From an uncultured Collinsella sp. (GTDB lineage Bacteria > Actinomycetota > Coriobacteriia > Coriobacteriales > Coriobacteriaceae): 64,000 nucleotides of DNA. This document shows positions 1-10,647 of this stretch, piece after piece. Location: contig CANRSF010000002.1 in NCBI GenBank assembly GCA_947642445.1, positions 62,001-126,000 of the forward strand. Reading direction: 5' to 3'. Position 1 is the first letter of the stretch. Each line of letters starts with the position of its first letter. The notes under the pieces are model-generated. The model made no database searches, was not told where the DNA came from, and worked only from the letters and a program-made list of their open reading frames with translations. The position numbers and the translations under genes were made by a program.

Positions 1-683
1 GAAACGCCGGCGGGAATATCGATGTCGATCTTTTCGTGCGAAGGCGTGCGGCCCTGACCGTCGCAGGTCTCGCAGGGATGGTCGATAACCGTGCCCTCGC
101 CATGGCAGTCGGGGCAAGGCGAGGAAGACTGAACCTGGCCCAAAAACGATCGCTGAACCGTCGTGACGTAGCCCGTACCGTGGCAGCGACTGCACTGCTT
201 TTCCTGTGCACCCTCGGCCCTACCGGTACCGTTGCAGTCCTCGCAAGGAGCAAGGCGATCATAGCTGATCGTCTTTTTGCAGCCGAGTGCCGCCTCCTCG
301 AGCGTCACCGAAAGCGAGATGGCCATGTCACGTCCGCGACGACGCTCACGACGGCTGCGGGCGCCACCGCCGGCACCGCCGCCAAAAAACGACGAGAACA
401 GGTCGTCCATGCCCATGCCACCAAAGATATCGTTGATGTCGACATAACCAGAGCCACCGGGGCCGTCCGCGGTGCCGTAACGGTCGTAGTTAGCACGCTT
501 CTGCTCATCGGAAAGAACGGAATAGGCCTCGTTGAGCTCCTTGAACTTGGCCTCGGCCTCGGGATCGTCCGAAACATCCGGATGTACGGTACGGGCCTTC
601 TTTAAAAACGCACGCTTAATCGTCCGCGCGTCGGCATCCCTGTCGACGCCAAGCACCTCGTAGTAATCCCTATTTTCCGACAC
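1..683 (-). CDS. dnaJ: Chaperone protein DnaJ (partial, 3' end outside window)
   Basis: Minus-strand frame from a GTG at 683 reads VSENRDYYEVLGVDRDADARTIKRAFLKKARTVHPDVS..., a J domain, followed by Gly-rich and CxxCxGxG zinc repeats. Missing from the ORF track because of the GTG start and the window edge. Confidence 0.93.
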   Translation of the reverse strand, partial: MSENRDYYEVLGVDRDADARTIKRAFLKKARTVHPDVSDDPEAEAKFKELNEAYSVLSDEQKRANYDRYGTADGPGGSGYVDINDIFGGMGMDDLFSSFFGGGAGGGARSRRERRRGRDMAISLSVTLEEAALGCKKTISYDRLAPCEDCNGTGRAEGAQEKQCSRCHGTGYVTTVQRSFLGQVQSSSPCPDCHGEGTVIDHPCETCDGQGRTPSHEKIDIDIPAGV

Positions 684-764
684 GACCGAATCCTTCCGAC
701 TTTCATTATTGTCACAGTGCGTCCTATACCCAAGCTGGGCCGACCGCAAACAAAGGGTTTGATG

Positions 765-1859
765 TTATTGCATTTGATACGGCGAAAGCATGGCCCGTTG
801 CGAGCAGCTCGCGAACCAAACCGACACGAGCGCGAACATGAAGCCGTTGGCAAAACCGTTGGCAAACTGCATCGCACCGCGCTTCCACCACAGCAGGCTG
901 CGATGAAGCACACCGTCCGAAAGCACCATGAACAGGCCCATGGTAAACGGAATAAAGCACATCACGGCAAAGGCCGAGAACACGCCCGAGATGGCCGACA
1001 GCACCAAAAACGGCGCCACAATGCCCATCAAGTAAAAGCCAGTACGAGCTTTGCCTTCCAAGCGCTCGGCCTCAACATGGGCGCGGCCGACCAGGTCGCC
1101 GCCCGCGGCACCGTTGGTGCCAGCATGACCCATGCCGCCAATGCGGACCTCGTCGCCATCGTGCGTGCCGGCAGGAAACTCAATCGTCTGCTCGGAGGTC
1201 ACACGGGTTCGCCCGCTGCCACCGCAATCGGGGCAGGGGTCGGCCACGACCTTACCGGAACCGCCGCACTCGGGGCAGACCGACTGGAACGTGCCCGCAC
1301 CAAACAGGAAGGACAGGTCAACGTCGATGTGGCCGCGGCCACCGCAGCTCGGGCAGGTATGGGCATGCTCAGACGAAACGGAGCCCGAGCCGCCGCAGTT
1401 GCTACAGGTATCGAAGCGCGTGTAGCGGACGGTCTTGCGGGCACCGCCCTTGGCCTCCTTGGCGTCGAGTTTGATATCGACGACCACGTTGGCGCCGTTC
1501 TCGGGATTGTAGGCAGCCTGGCCGCGACGCTGCTGGCCCCAGGCGCCACCAAAGGGAAAGCCGCCCTCAAAGGGATTGCCATAGCCCGTGCTGCCGGCGT
1601 AGCCGCCACCATAGGGCGAAGCCGTAGGAGCACCGGCAAAGGGATTGCCAGAACGCATGGCGTCGTAGCGCGCACGTTTTTGCTCATCCGAAAGCACGGC
1701 GTAGGCCTCGGAAACCTCTTTAAACTTTTCCTCGGCATCCGGCTCTTTATTGACGTCCGGATGGAGCTTACGGGCCTTTTGCTGGAAGGCCTTTTGAATA
1801 TCACGCGAGGTGGCGTCCTTGGAGACACCCAGAATCTCGTAGTAATCTTTTTCGTTCAT
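765..1859 (-). CDS. DnaJ-type protein with C-terminal hydrophobic (membrane) segments
   Basis: J domain ([37 protein letters not shown]) and CxxCxGxG repeats; C-terminus is hydrophobic ([39 protein letters not shown]...). ORF extends to 1889; MNEKDYY is the likely start. Confidence 0.88.
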   Translation of the reverse strand: MNEKDYYEILGVSKDATSRDIQKAFQQKARKLHPDVNKEPDAEEKFKEVSEAYAVLSDEQKRARYDAMRSGNPFAGAPTASPYGGGYAGSTGYGNPFEGGFPFGGAWGQQRRGQAAYNPENGANVVVDIKLDAKEAKGGARKTVRYTRFDTCSNCGGSGSVSSEHAHTCPSCGGRGHIDVDLSFLFGAGTFQSVCPECGGSGKVVADPCPDCGGSGRTRVTSEQTIEFPAGTHDGDEVRIGGMGHAGTNGAAGGDLVGRAHVEAERLEGKARTGFYLMGIVAPFLVLSAISGVFSAFAVMCFIPFTMGLFMVLSDGVLHRSLLWWKRGAMQFANGFANGFMFALVSVWFASCSQRAMLSPYQMQ

Positions 1860-1926
1860 CGTCGCCATGCGCGGCAACCTCCTGCTCACAGCAGCGTATA
1901 TATTCCGGTAATTCTACCCGAGCGGC

Positions 1927-3159
1927 CTAAGCTAGATCCCAAAACAGCTCGAACAGAACATTTCCATCGAGCCAGCCCAGATGGGTCGGCGCCAGACGGG
2001 CACAGGTGCGGCCAGCGATGACATCGACAGAGGCGATAGGCCCCGCATGGGTATCACCGTGCTCGGGCACCCAAGTGGCAAGCCCAAGCTCAAGAGCGCG
2101 ATCACAAGCCGCTGCCAGTTCATCGGCAGGGATGACACGAGACGCGCGAACCAACAGGTCGGAATCAACACCGCGCGTCATGCGACAAGCGAGCATCAGG
2201 TCCTCGGCCGCCGCCTCGCGCCGCGACAGATACTCGGCATCAAACATCGTCGCGGCATCGTCGCGTTGTACCAAACGCACGCGGTGAAAGTCACCACGGG
2301 GAGCCACGCCGGGAAACAGTCCAGCCAAGCGGTCGAAATCCTCGTCGTCGAGCATGCCCGCGGCAGAACGACCCAGGCCCAGGTAGCCCCGACCAGTCCA
2401 GTAGGCGATATTATGGGCACATTCATGCCCATCGAGCGCGTAGCTCGCCACCTCATACGGATGGTAGCCGGCCGAACTCAGCCGCTGGCGCGCAACGTCC
2501 ATGCATGCGGCCTGGAAATCCTCATCGGGCTCAAGCGACTCGTCACGGCACACCATGCGATAGAGTGGTGTGCCCTCCTCGAGCGTGAGCGGGTACACCG
2601 ATACATGATGCGGCGCCGCCGCCAGCACGCCATCGAGCGTGCTCCGCCAGCTTGCGGCCGTCTGCCCGGGAAGGCCGCACATCAGGTCGCACGACGCATC
2701 GAGGCCAGCGTCCTTCACCGTCGCGATAGCCGCAAGTGCCCGATTGGCATCGTGAATGCGGCCAATAGCAGCCAGCTCGGTATTGTCGAGGGTTTGCACG
2801 CCCAGAGAGATGCGCGTGACACCCGCCTCGGCAAGCGCTGAGGCGAGCTCAGCGGTCAGGGACTCAGGATTGGCTTCGCAAGTAAATTCAACGGGTTTGC
2901 ACCACATGGAGATACGCCGGGCAAGTTCCACCAAGCGCTCCCCTGCCAGCGATGGCGTGCCGCCGCCAGTATAGACCGTGCGGACCTGCGCAAGCGCCCC
3001 GGCGTCGCCAAAGGAATCGAGGCGCGCATACAACTGCTCAAAATAGGAATCAAGCGCGGCATCCAAATCACACGCAGCAAAGCTGCGCGAGTCAAAGTCG
3101 CAGTACCGGCACTTTTGAGCGCAAAACGGCACGTGCACGTACAGCGCGGTAACGGCCAC
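1927..3159 (-). CDS. hemW: Radical SAM heme chaperone HemW (coproporphyrinogen III oxidase-like)
   Basis: N-terminal LYVHVPFCAQKCRYCDF radical SAM motif; VYTGGGTPS; HemW-like length (410 aa). Confidence 0.9.
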   Translation of the reverse strand: MAVTALYVHVPFCAQKCRYCDFDSRSFAACDLDAALDSYFEQLYARLDSFGDAGALAQVRTVYTGGGTPSLAGERLVELARRISMWCKPVEFTCEANPESLTAELASALAEAGVTRISLGVQTLDNTELAAIGRIHDANRALAAIATVKDAGLDASCDLMCGLPGQTAASWRSTLDGVLAAAPHHVSVYPLTLEEGTPLYRMVCRDESLEPDEDFQAACMDVARQRLSSAGYHPYEVASYALDGHECAHNIAYWTGRGYLGLGRSAAGMLDDEDFDRLAGLFPGVAPRGDFHRVRLVQRDDAATMFDAEYLSRREAAAEDLMLACRMTRGVDSDLLVRASRVIPADELAAACDRALELGLATWVPEHGDTHAGPIASVDVIAGRTCARLAPTHLGWLDGNVLFELFWDLA

Positions 3160-3161
3160 CG

Positions 3162-4205
3162 TTAGGCCTCCAGCGGATGAGCAGGCACCGACTCGCCGGC
3201 GGCAAGCGCGGCCTCGCAGGCCACCACGTCGCGCTCGATATCATCGACCCGCGCCATAAACTCCTCGTACGTAGAGCAACGCACCACCTGAGCGCGCCAG
3301 GCGGCGGCATGGGGCATGCCCTTTAAGTACCAGCTTGCGTACGTGCGAGCACGCGACATGAGCGGCAGAAGCTCGTGCGTCAACGTCAGGTGCTCGCGCA
3401 GAGCCTCCAGGCGCTCGACCGAGGAGCGAGAAGGTACCGGCGTGCCATCGAGTGCAAGGGCTCGGGCATCGCCGAACACCCACGGATTGCCGTAGATGCC
3501 GCGCGCGATAAACACCGCGCTGGCACCCGAGCCGTGCAGATGCTCAGCAGCGTCCTCGGCCGAGAACACATCGCCCGAACCAATCACGGGAATCTCGACA
3601 GCGTCGGCAACCTCATCGACGACCGACCAATCGGCCTGGCCCGTGTAGAGCTGCGTGGCGCAACGACCATGCACGGCGACTGCGGCAGCCCCTGCACTCT
3701 CAAGCATCTGGGCAAATGTCGCGGCATTGCGGTCCTCGGCATAAAAGCCCTTGCGAATCTTGACGGTCACGGGCACGTGCGCCGCGCCAACCGTGGCCTC
3801 GACGATCTTCTCCGCCAGGTCGGGCGTGCGCATGAGCGCCGAACCCTCGCCCTTGGTGACAACCTTGCGGGCGGGGCATGCCATATTGATATCGATGAGC
3901 GACAGGCGATCGCCAACGCGCTCCTCGACGGCGACGACGGCGCTCGCAAACTGCTCGGGCTTGGAGCCAAAGAGCTGCACGCAAATCTGCTGCTCCTCGT
4001 CGGCCGGTAGCACCAGGCGCCAGGTCTTGTTGCTGGCATAGGCAAGACCCGCCACGCTCACCATCTCGCTGTAGGCAAGGTTGGCACCGCGGCGGCGACA
4101 CATGATGCGATAGGCGGGGTCGGTCACGCCCGCCATGGGAGCCATAAGGAACGGCTGCTCGGCATAGGCACCCAGCAGCCGCTTGCTGTATTCAGAAAGC
4201 GCCAT
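3162..4205 (-). CDS. dusB: tRNA-dihydrouridine synthase
   Basis: PFLMAPMAGVTDPAYR, DINMACPARKVV, VTVKIRKGF and IPVIGSGDVFS are Dus family motifs. Confidence 0.92.
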   Translation of the reverse strand: MALSEYSKRLLGAYAEQPFLMAPMAGVTDPAYRIMCRRRGANLAYSEMVSVAGLAYASNKTWRLVLPADEEQQICVQLFGSKPEQFASAVVAVEERVGDRLSLIDINMACPARKVVTKGEGSALMRTPDLAEKIVEATVGAAHVPVTVKIRKGFYAEDRNAATFAQMLESAGAAAVAVHGRCATQLYTGQADWSVVDEVADAVEIPVIGSGDVFSAEDAAEHLHGSGASAVFIARGIYGNPWVFGDARALALDGTPVPSRSSVERLEALREHLTLTHELLPLMSRARTYASWYLKGMPHAAAWRAQVVRCSTYEEFMARVDDIERDVVACEAALAAGESVPAHPLEA

Positions 4206-4209
4206 GGAC

Positions 4210-6021
4210 CTACTCGTCCACCTTGAGGATCGCCATAAACGCCTCCTGCGGGACCTCGACCGATCCGATGGCCTTCATACGCTTCTTGCCCTCTTTCTGC
4301 TTCTCGAGCAGCTTGCGCTTACGCGAGATATCGCCGCCGTAGCACTTAGCAAGAACGTCCTTGCGACGCGCCTTGACGGTGGAACGGGCGATGATCTTGT
4401 TGCCGATAGCACCCTGGATGGGCACCTCGAACAGCTGACGCGGGATGATCTCCTTGAGCTTGTCGCACAGGCCACGGGCCAGGCCATATGCCTTGTCCTT
4501 ATGGACGATAAACGAAAGCGCGTCCACCTCGTCGCCCGAAAGCAAAATATCGAGCTTCACGAGCTCGGAGGGACGGTACTCGTTGAACTCGTAGTCGAGC
4601 GAGGCATAGCCCTTGGTGCGGCTCTTGAGCTGATCGAAGAAGTCCAAGATGAGCTCGGCGAGCGGCATATCGAAGCGCATCTCGACCGATTTGCTCGTCA
4701 GGTGGATCATGTCGGTTGTGACGCCGCGGTGCTCGATGGCGAGCTGCATGACGGCACCCGTGTACTCAGGCGGGCAGATGATCTTTGCCTTGAGGTAGGG
4801 TTCCTCGATACGATCGATGCGTGTGGCCTCGGGAAGGTCCTGCGGACTGCGGACATCGATCATTTCGCCGTCGGTCTTGTAGACGTGATAGTCAACCGAG
4901 GGACTCGTGGCAATGAGGTCCAGGTTGAACTCGCGCTCCAGGCGTTCCTTGACGACTTCCATGTGCAGCAGGCCCAGGAAGCCCACGCGGAAGCCAAAGC
5001 CGAGCGCCACCGAGGTCTCGGGCTCCCACACCAACGACGGGTCGTTGACGTGCAGTTTATCGAGCGCGTCACGCAGGTTCTCGTAGTCCTTGTTGTCGAT
5101 CGGGAACAGGCCTGTATAGACCATGGGCTTGGCCTCGCGATAACCGGGAAGCGGCTCGGGGCAGGGGTTCGACGCCCACGTAAGGGTATCGCCCACTCGA
5201 ACGGCCTCGGGGTCCTTCAGACCCGTGACCACGTAGCCGACCTCGCCAACCGTCAGCGCGTCAACCGGGGTCTCGGCAGGACGCTTGACGCCAACGCCGT
5301 CGACCAAAAAGTCACCTTCTGCCTGCATCATACGCAGCGTATCGCCCTTTTTGATGGAACCATCGAAGACGCGCACCGTGGCCACCACGCCACGATACTC
5401 ATCAAAATACGAGTCCAGGATGAGCGCCTTGAGCGGCGCGTTTGCATCGCCCTTGGGCGGTGAGATCAAAAAGACGATGGACTCCAGCAGATCGTGGATG
5501 CCCTCGCCGGTCTTGCCCGATACGCATACGGCATCGTCGGCGGGAATCGCCAGGTCATCCTCGATCTCGGTCTTGACCTCATCGGGGTGTGCCGACGGCA
5601 GGTCGATCTTGTTGATGGCGGGCACGATATCCAGGTTGGCGTTCATGGCGAGCGTCGCGTTGGAGACGGTCTGCGCCTCGACACCCTGGGTGGCATCGAC
5701 GACGAGCACCGCGCCCTCGCAGGCGGCCAGAGAACGCGAGACCTCGTAGGTAAAGTCAACGTGGCCCGGCGTATCGATCAGATTGAACTGATACGTCTCA
5801 CCATCGTCGGCGTCATAGGAAACGCGGACGGCATTGGACTTGATCGTAATACCGCGCTCGCGCTCGATATCCATGGTGTCGAGCAGCTGCGACTCCATGT
5901 CGCGTTCGTCGACGGTATGGGTGAGCTCGAGGATGCGGTCACTGATCGTGGACTTGCCATGGTCGATGTGCGCAACGATCGAGAAGTTGCGGATGTGGGA
6001 AATGTCAATTGAAGTATTCAT
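4210..6021 (-). CDS. lepA: Elongation factor 4 (LepA)
   Basis: [34 protein letters not shown] and the LepA C-terminal region; [13 protein letters not shown] start preferred over the upstream ORF start at 6081. Confidence 0.97.
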   Translation of the reverse strand: MNTSIDISHIRNFSIVAHIDHGKSTISDRILELTHTVDERDMESQLLDTMDIERERGITIKSNAVRVSYDADDGETYQFNLIDTPGHVDFTYEVSRSLAACEGAVLVVDATQGVEAQTVSNATLAMNANLDIVPAINKIDLPSAHPDEVKTEIEDDLAIPADDAVCVSGKTGEGIHDLLESIVFLISPPKGDANAPLKALILDSYFDEYRGVVATVRVFDGSIKKGDTLRMMQAEGDFLVDGVGVKRPAETPVDALTVGEVGYVVTGLKDPEAVRVGDTLTWASNPCPEPLPGYREAKPMVYTGLFPIDNKDYENLRDALDKLHVNDPSLVWEPETSVALGFGFRVGFLGLLHMEVVKERLEREFNLDLIATSPSVDYHVYKTDGEMIDVRSPQDLPEATRIDRIEEPYLKAKIICPPEYTGAVMQLAIEHRGVTTDMIHLTSKSVEMRFDMPLAELILDFFDQLKSRTKGYASLDYEFNEYRPSELVKLDILLSGDEVDALSFIVHKDKAYGLARGLCDKLKEIIPRQLFEVPIQGAIGNKIIARSTVKARRKDVLAKCYGGDISRKRKLLEKQKEGKKRMKAIGSVEVPQEAFMAILKVDE

Positions 6022-6049
6022 GCGGACTATCTTACCCGAGCGGTACAAA

Positions 6050-6085
6050 AAATGGAGCCTGTTCCATAAAACAGGCTCCATTTAT
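6050..6085 (-). terminator. Intrinsic terminator downstream of rpsT
   Basis: aaatggagcctgttccataaaacaggctccattt: near-perfect stem with A/T tracts, between rpsT and lepA. Confidence 0.8.
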
Positions 6086-6117
6086 GCGCGTAATCTGTGT
6101 GGTGTGAAATTTACAAC

Positions 6118-6384
6118 TTAGGCGTTGATGCTGTTCACGAGCTTGGCAAGACCGGACTTGCGGTTGGAAGCCTGGTTCTTGTGGATAACATGCTTGGCGG
6201 CAGCCATGTCGAGACGCTTGGTGACGGTCTTGAGGGCAGCCTGGGCCTTCTCGGCGTCGCCCTCGGCGACGGCGGACTGGACGTGCTTGGTCAGCGTCTT
6301 GAGCTCGGACTTGACAGCCTTGTTACGCATGCGAGCTGCCTCATTGGTGCGGATACGCTTCTTCTGAGACTTGATGTTTGCCAC
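6118..6384 (-). CDS. rpsT: 30S ribosomal protein S20
   Basis: (V)[30 protein letters not shown]...; GTG start at 6384. Confidence 0.95.
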   Translation of the reverse strand: MANIKSQKKRIRTNEAARMRNKAVKSELKTLTKHVQSAVAEGDAEKAQAALKTVTKRLDMAAAKHVIHKNQASNRKSGLAKLVNSINA

Positions 6385-6517
6385 TTCTGGAGTTCCTTTC
6401 GAGTTCCTTGCAAAAAATGTATGACACCTCTGAGACACGGTGAGGTCATGCAAGCGCCTACTATAGCACGCTCCCCCTCAAAGGGATAGAACGAATTTGT
6501 CAAATAGGCAGGTATCA

Positions 6518-7480
6518 TCACGATTTTCTCAAGATGTTCGTAATCCAGAGCAAAAGCGCGGTCTCGGAATCTGCCGAACCCTTGAGCGCGAGCTCCACAT
6601 CAACGGCACCCTCGAGCGCTGCGACGAGCTCGGTCATCGAAAAACGACGCGCCCAGGTAAGGTGATTCTTGACCTGCCAGGACTGGAGCTTGAGCGTTGC
6701 GGCCAGCTCGCGACCCTGCCCACGCGCGTCGAGCGCCTTGGCGACGATAAGCTCGCGAATGCGACCGCACAGCAATGTGTAAGTCCACACGTAGCTCTTG
6801 GAGGGCAGGAGCTTAAAGAGCTCGAGCGAACGCCGCATATCGCGAGCCGAGACGGCGTTGAGGAAGTCCCAGGGTTGGACCTCGGCCGTACGTACAATCC
6901 AGCGATCAACATCGGCAAGTTCAATCTGGGGCGACTCGACCATCTGGGCAAGCTTGGCCAAGTCGTTATCGAGCATGCGCGTGTTTTCGCCCGAACGCGA
7001 GACGAGCTCCTCGGCGGCCGCCGTCGAAATCGACTTACCGCGCTGCGTCGCCATCTGCTGAACACGGCGCGGCAGTTCCCAGCGCTTGGTACCCGAGCAA
7101 TCGACGATAGCCTTCTTGTCGATCTTGGCGATTGCCTTATACAGGCGCGTATTCTTGGCAAGTGAGTCAGCGATGATGAGGCAGACCGTTGTTGGGCTGG
7201 GACTCGCCAGATACCCAACGAGCGGCTCCGAGACCGCCTTGGCGAGCTTTGAGCAGCCATCGAGGATTACCAGACGAAACTCGCTGCCCATCGGAAAGGT
7301 GTTAAGCGATCCGATAATGGACTCGATATCGGGGTCCTTGGTCATGTCTCGCTCGTCGAGGTTGAACTCGACCATACCCGATTTTTCCAGACGCGCTTTC
7401 ATACGCGAGACGGCGTGGTCGCGCTTGACTCCGTCGGTACCGACGATCAGATATGCCGGCAGCAAACCGGTTTCGGACAT
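6518..7480 (-). CDS. holA: DNA polymerase III subunit delta
   Basis: Length, LIVGTDGVKRDHAVSRMK N-terminus and AAA+ delta-like sequence; follows comEC as in many bacteria. Confidence 0.85.
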   Translation of the reverse strand: MSETGLLPAYLIVGTDGVKRDHAVSRMKARLEKSGMVEFNLDERDMTKDPDIESIIGSLNTFPMGSEFRLVILDGCSKLAKAVSEPLVGYLASPSPTTVCLIIADSLAKNTRLYKAIAKIDKKAIVDCSGTKRWELPRRVQQMATQRGKSISTAAAEELVSRSGENTRMLDNDLAKLAQMVESPQIELADVDRWIVRTAEVQPWDFLNAVSARDMRRSLELFKLLPSKSYVWTYTLLCGRIRELIVAKALDARGQGRELAATLKLQSWQVKNHLTWARRFSMTELVAALEGAVDVELALKGSADSETALLLWITNILRKS

Positions 7481-7558
7481 TGCGCTCCCCTCCCGCAGGC
7501 CTTCGTATTCGTTCCGTGCCATTCTAGCCCAGGGGCCCACCACACGCCAACGACGTCG

Positions 7559-9874
7559 TCACGGTCGCTGGCATCGCATCGCAAAGCCATTCGCAGTCGG
7601 TGTGACGGTAATGTCGCCGTGTTCGATGGTACACGCGAACACACCACCCGCTTCCTTAACGGCATCGATGCAGGCATCGGACGGATGGCCGTATCGATTC
7701 CCCTCACCGGCGCTTGCGAGGGAAAGCTCGGGCTTCAGGACGTCCAGCAACTCGCCATCGACTGAAACCTTGGAGCCGTGATGCCCAAGTTTAAGGACAT
7801 CGATATCCCCCACCTCCTGCACGAATTCCCGCTCTTGGTCGAGCTCGGCATCACCGGTGAGAAGTATTCGCAGGCCCTTGCCTTCCTGAACATAAGAGAG
7901 CAGCAGGACAAGCGAGTCCTCATTTCCCTCGCCATCCACGAACTCGAATGGCCACATCACGCGAGCGCAAAATGAGCCGATGTCGACCGTATCCCCACGG
8001 CGCACCTGCCGATACTCCACGCCAGGTCGGTTCAATACCTCGGCAGGAGCATCCTCCAGCGCATCCGCCGCCACGGCAATCGTTCCGACCGAAAACTGTT
8101 CGAGCACGGCAGGCAAACCACCCCAGTGGTCCTCATCCCAATGCGTCACAAAGACGGCATCGATATGGTGCACGTTATTGCGAACCAACGCCGCAACCAC
8201 ACGCTCGTCGAGCCCGCAGTCGACGAGAGCTACTGCGCCGCCTTGGCGGATAAGAATCGCATCGGCCTGGCCCACATCGAGCACCGTCACCGAAGGCGGA
8301 GCGAATCGATCCCAATAGACGTACGGAATCGCAGCCAAGAGCATCAGGCATGCAAGCCCCACCGCCATAGGACGTGCACGGGGACGCGGCCACCAGACCA
8401 GCAGAACCGCCAGAAAACACGGCACTAGGTAAATCCACATGCTATCGGGCGGCACGCTCACGTATGCACCCGGCACGGCGGCAAACAGCTGCTCGAAGAA
8501 CAGCGCGCAACGGGCGGCAATCATGGGCACAACGAGCGCCCAAGTCCGCAACGGTCCCACGAGCGAAAAGGGAGCCAGCGCGATCGACACAGCGAGCAGA
8601 ACGCTCACCACCGGACCGATGACCGCATTTGCCAACGGAGCAATGAGCGAGAATGTACCGAAGGCAGGAATGGTAATGGGAAGTGTCGCCAGTTGCGAGC
8701 ACAGCGTGACGGAAAGCACGCTGGCAACGCCCGATGGCACACCTAGCTCACCCAACGCGTAGGTCGCATAGGGACAAAAACACAGAATGGCTAAGACGCT
8801 GGCGCATGAAAGCTGAAAGCCCATCTCGAACAGCACCGTCGGCCGCAGTAGCACAAAGATGGACATGGTTACGAAGAGTGCCGAAAGGCCGTGCCGACGA
8901 CGCCCCGCGCCGTTTACGACAAGCGTCACGAACACCATGCAGCACGCGCGCACGGCCGAGGGAGACGCGCCCGTAAAGGCAGCGTAGCCCACAAGCGTTA
9001 TCGCCAATATCGCCCGCTGAAGACCACGTGAGCACCGAGTCTTTTGCAATACACCCTCGATTACAAACCCCACGATAGCCAAATGGCTGCCCGAGACTGC
9101 GATAAGATGCGCCGTTCCCGTCACCGAAAACCAGTCGCCCGCCGGCTGGGCGCGCAGCTCGGCCGAACGACCGCAGACGACACCGGCTATGAGCGCACGC
9201 GCCGGGTCGGTCGCAGGCGCGATGGACGCAAGCAGCCCATTTCGCAGCCGAAGCAGCGGCCTCGGAGAACCCTCATCGACCGACACAATCCGAACGGCTT
9301 TGACCTTACGCACCTCGCCTCGGAGCACACGCGATCGTCCATACGCATCGTTCTCAAAACGTGAAACGCGACCGATAACACGCACGTGCGCCCCGACCTT
9401 GAGCTCACGATCACACGATAGGCGAACCGTTGCCAAGTTCTTACCGTCCGAGCGTGCCCCGCAGGTATAGGAATACACGTCGTCGTTTATGGATGGATCG
9501 CCCTGCACGACAAACTCGAGGCCGCTTGCCGCTCGACCGTCGAGTGCCTTCGAGGCGCTGAGCACACCCACAGCCCACCACGCCGAGACGACCGCTCCCG
9601 CCACGAGACCGGCGGACGCGGCATACAGCCACCGCTTCAAAGGGGCAAGCCGCGCACAAGAGTGAGCCAGCACAACGAAAACCGCTGCCGCAACGGGAAT
9701 GGCCCATAGCGGCCCGACCGCCGTCGCCCGCTCCCTCAGCAGCGCATCAGCGGCTATGCTGAGCACCAAGGCGCAGCTCACGCACATGCCGGCACACAGG
9801 GCCATCGTCCACGGAATCAGGGGTCGCGGAGGCATCACGTGCTCGCGCTCGGTCGCGCTCATACGCAGATGCAA
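7559..9874 (-). CDS. comEC: ComEC/Rec2 DNA uptake channel protein
   Basis: Competence domain (HLIAVSGSHLAIVG) and C-terminal metallo-beta-lactamase domain (VLDVGQADAILI, THWDEDHWGGL, LKLGHHGSK). Confidence 0.95.
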   Translation of the reverse strand: MHLRMSATEREHVMPPRPLIPWTMALCAGMCVSCALVLSIAADALLRERATAVGPLWAIPVAAAVFVVLAHSCARLAPLKRWLYAASAGLVAGAVVSAWWAVGVLSASKALDGRAASGLEFVVQGDPSINDDVYSYTCGARSDGKNLATVRLSCDRELKVGAHVRVIGRVSRFENDAYGRSRVLRGEVRKVKAVRIVSVDEGSPRPLLRLRNGLLASIAPATDPARALIAGVVCGRSAELRAQPAGDWFSVTGTAHLIAVSGSHLAIVGFVIEGVLQKTRCSRGLQRAILAITLVGYAAFTGASPSAVRACCMVFVTLVVNGAGRRRHGLSALFVTMSIFVLLRPTVLFEMGFQLSCASVLAILCFCPYATYALGELGVPSGVASVLSVTLCSQLATLPITIPAFGTFSLIAPLANAVIGPVVSVLLAVSIALAPFSLVGPLRTWALVVPMIAARCALFFEQLFAAVPGAYVSVPPDSMWIYLVPCFLAVLLVWWPRPRARPMAVGLACLMLLAAIPYVYWDRFAPPSVTVLDVGQADAILIRQGGAVALVDCGLDERVVAALVRNNVHHIDAVFVTHWDEDHWGGLPAVLEQFSVGTIAVAADALEDAPAEVLNRPGVEYRQVRRGDTVDIGSFCARVMWPFEFVDGEGNEDSLVLLLSYVQEGKGLRILLTGDAELDQEREFVQEVGDIDVLKLGHHGSKVSVDGELLDVLKPELSLASAGEGNRYGHPSDACIDAVKEAGGVFACTIEHGDITVTPTANGFAMRCQRP

Positions 9875-10572
9875 TCTTTGATTTTGGCAAGCTTCTTCTC
9901 GCCGATTCCCGACACACGCATCAGATCGTCAACCGAGGCGAAAGCACCGTTCTTTGTCCGCTCATCGATAATCGACTGGGCCATAGAGGGGCCGATGCCC
10001 GAAAGCGTCTGCAGCTCTTCTGCGCTTGCCGTATTGATGTTTACTAGGCCTGTTGCGCCACTAACGCCCGACGATGCGGAAGTCCCACCATCAACACCGG
10101 CTTCCGCAATGGACGCCTGCTGCTCCCCTACCGTTGGAACGTGAATTTTTTGTCCATCAGTGACCTTGGATGCACGATTAAGCCCCGTAACGTCTGCTTC
10201 GGGCGCCAGCCCGCCGGCGGCATCAATCGCCTGAGCCACCCGCGCCCCGTCTTTGAGGCGATATACACCGGGTGACACCACGGCGCCATCAACATCGACA
10301 TAGACCTCTGCCGCGGCAGACGCCTTAGGCGAAGAGCCTTCGGATGTCTTTCCGCTCGAAGCATCGCCGGATCCCGGCTCCACTAACGTGCCCGAACCAT
10401 CAGTGCGCTCAAACGACACACCGCCGGCACCGCCGCCAAGGTTCGCCATCGCCAGCCCACTCGCCATCGCAATGACGACCAGTATCGCCATCACCACTGC
10501 CTTATGACCGAGCAGTTTGCCCGCCCAGCGGTCCATCTTTTTGACTCGTTCGTGTTGTTCGCGCTGCGCCAT
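9859..10572 (-). CDS. comEA: ComEA family helix-hairpin-helix DNA-binding competence protein
   Basis: N-terminal TM, SLBB-like region (VYVDVDGAVVSPGVYRL) and C-terminal HhH (VNINTASAEELQTLSGIGPSMAQSIIDERTKNGAF). MAQREQ start at 10572 preferred. Confidence 0.93.
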   Translation of the reverse strand: MAQREQHERVKKMDRWAGKLLGHKAVVMAILVVIAMASGLAMANLGGGAGGVSFERTDGSGTLVEPGSGDASSGKTSEGSSPKASAAAEVYVDVDGAVVSPGVYRLKDGARVAQAIDAAGGLAPEADVTGLNRASKVTDGQKIHVPTVGEQQASIAEAGVDGGTSASSGVSGATGLVNINTASAEELQTLSGIGPSMAQSIIDERTKNGAFASVDDLMRVSGIGEKKLAKIKDCICV

Positions 10573-10629
10573 AGCAAAACCTCCCAACACCATCGTGTCA
10601 GGAAAGGAGCTCCACAACAGCCAAGCCCC

Positions 10630-10641
10630 AAAACCGGTTTT
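10630..10641. promoter_or_regulatory. 12-bp palindrome AAAACCGGTTTT in comEA upstream region
   Basis: Direct reading; perfect palindrome between the 21-bp motif and the comEA start. Confidence 0.4.
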
Positions 10642-10647
10642 TGCGGT

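Noticed and set aside
717-2021. 434-aa plus ORF over the second dnaJ
   Set aside because: Antisense to a gene with J domain and zinc fingers; repetitive Ala/Gly/Arg composition.
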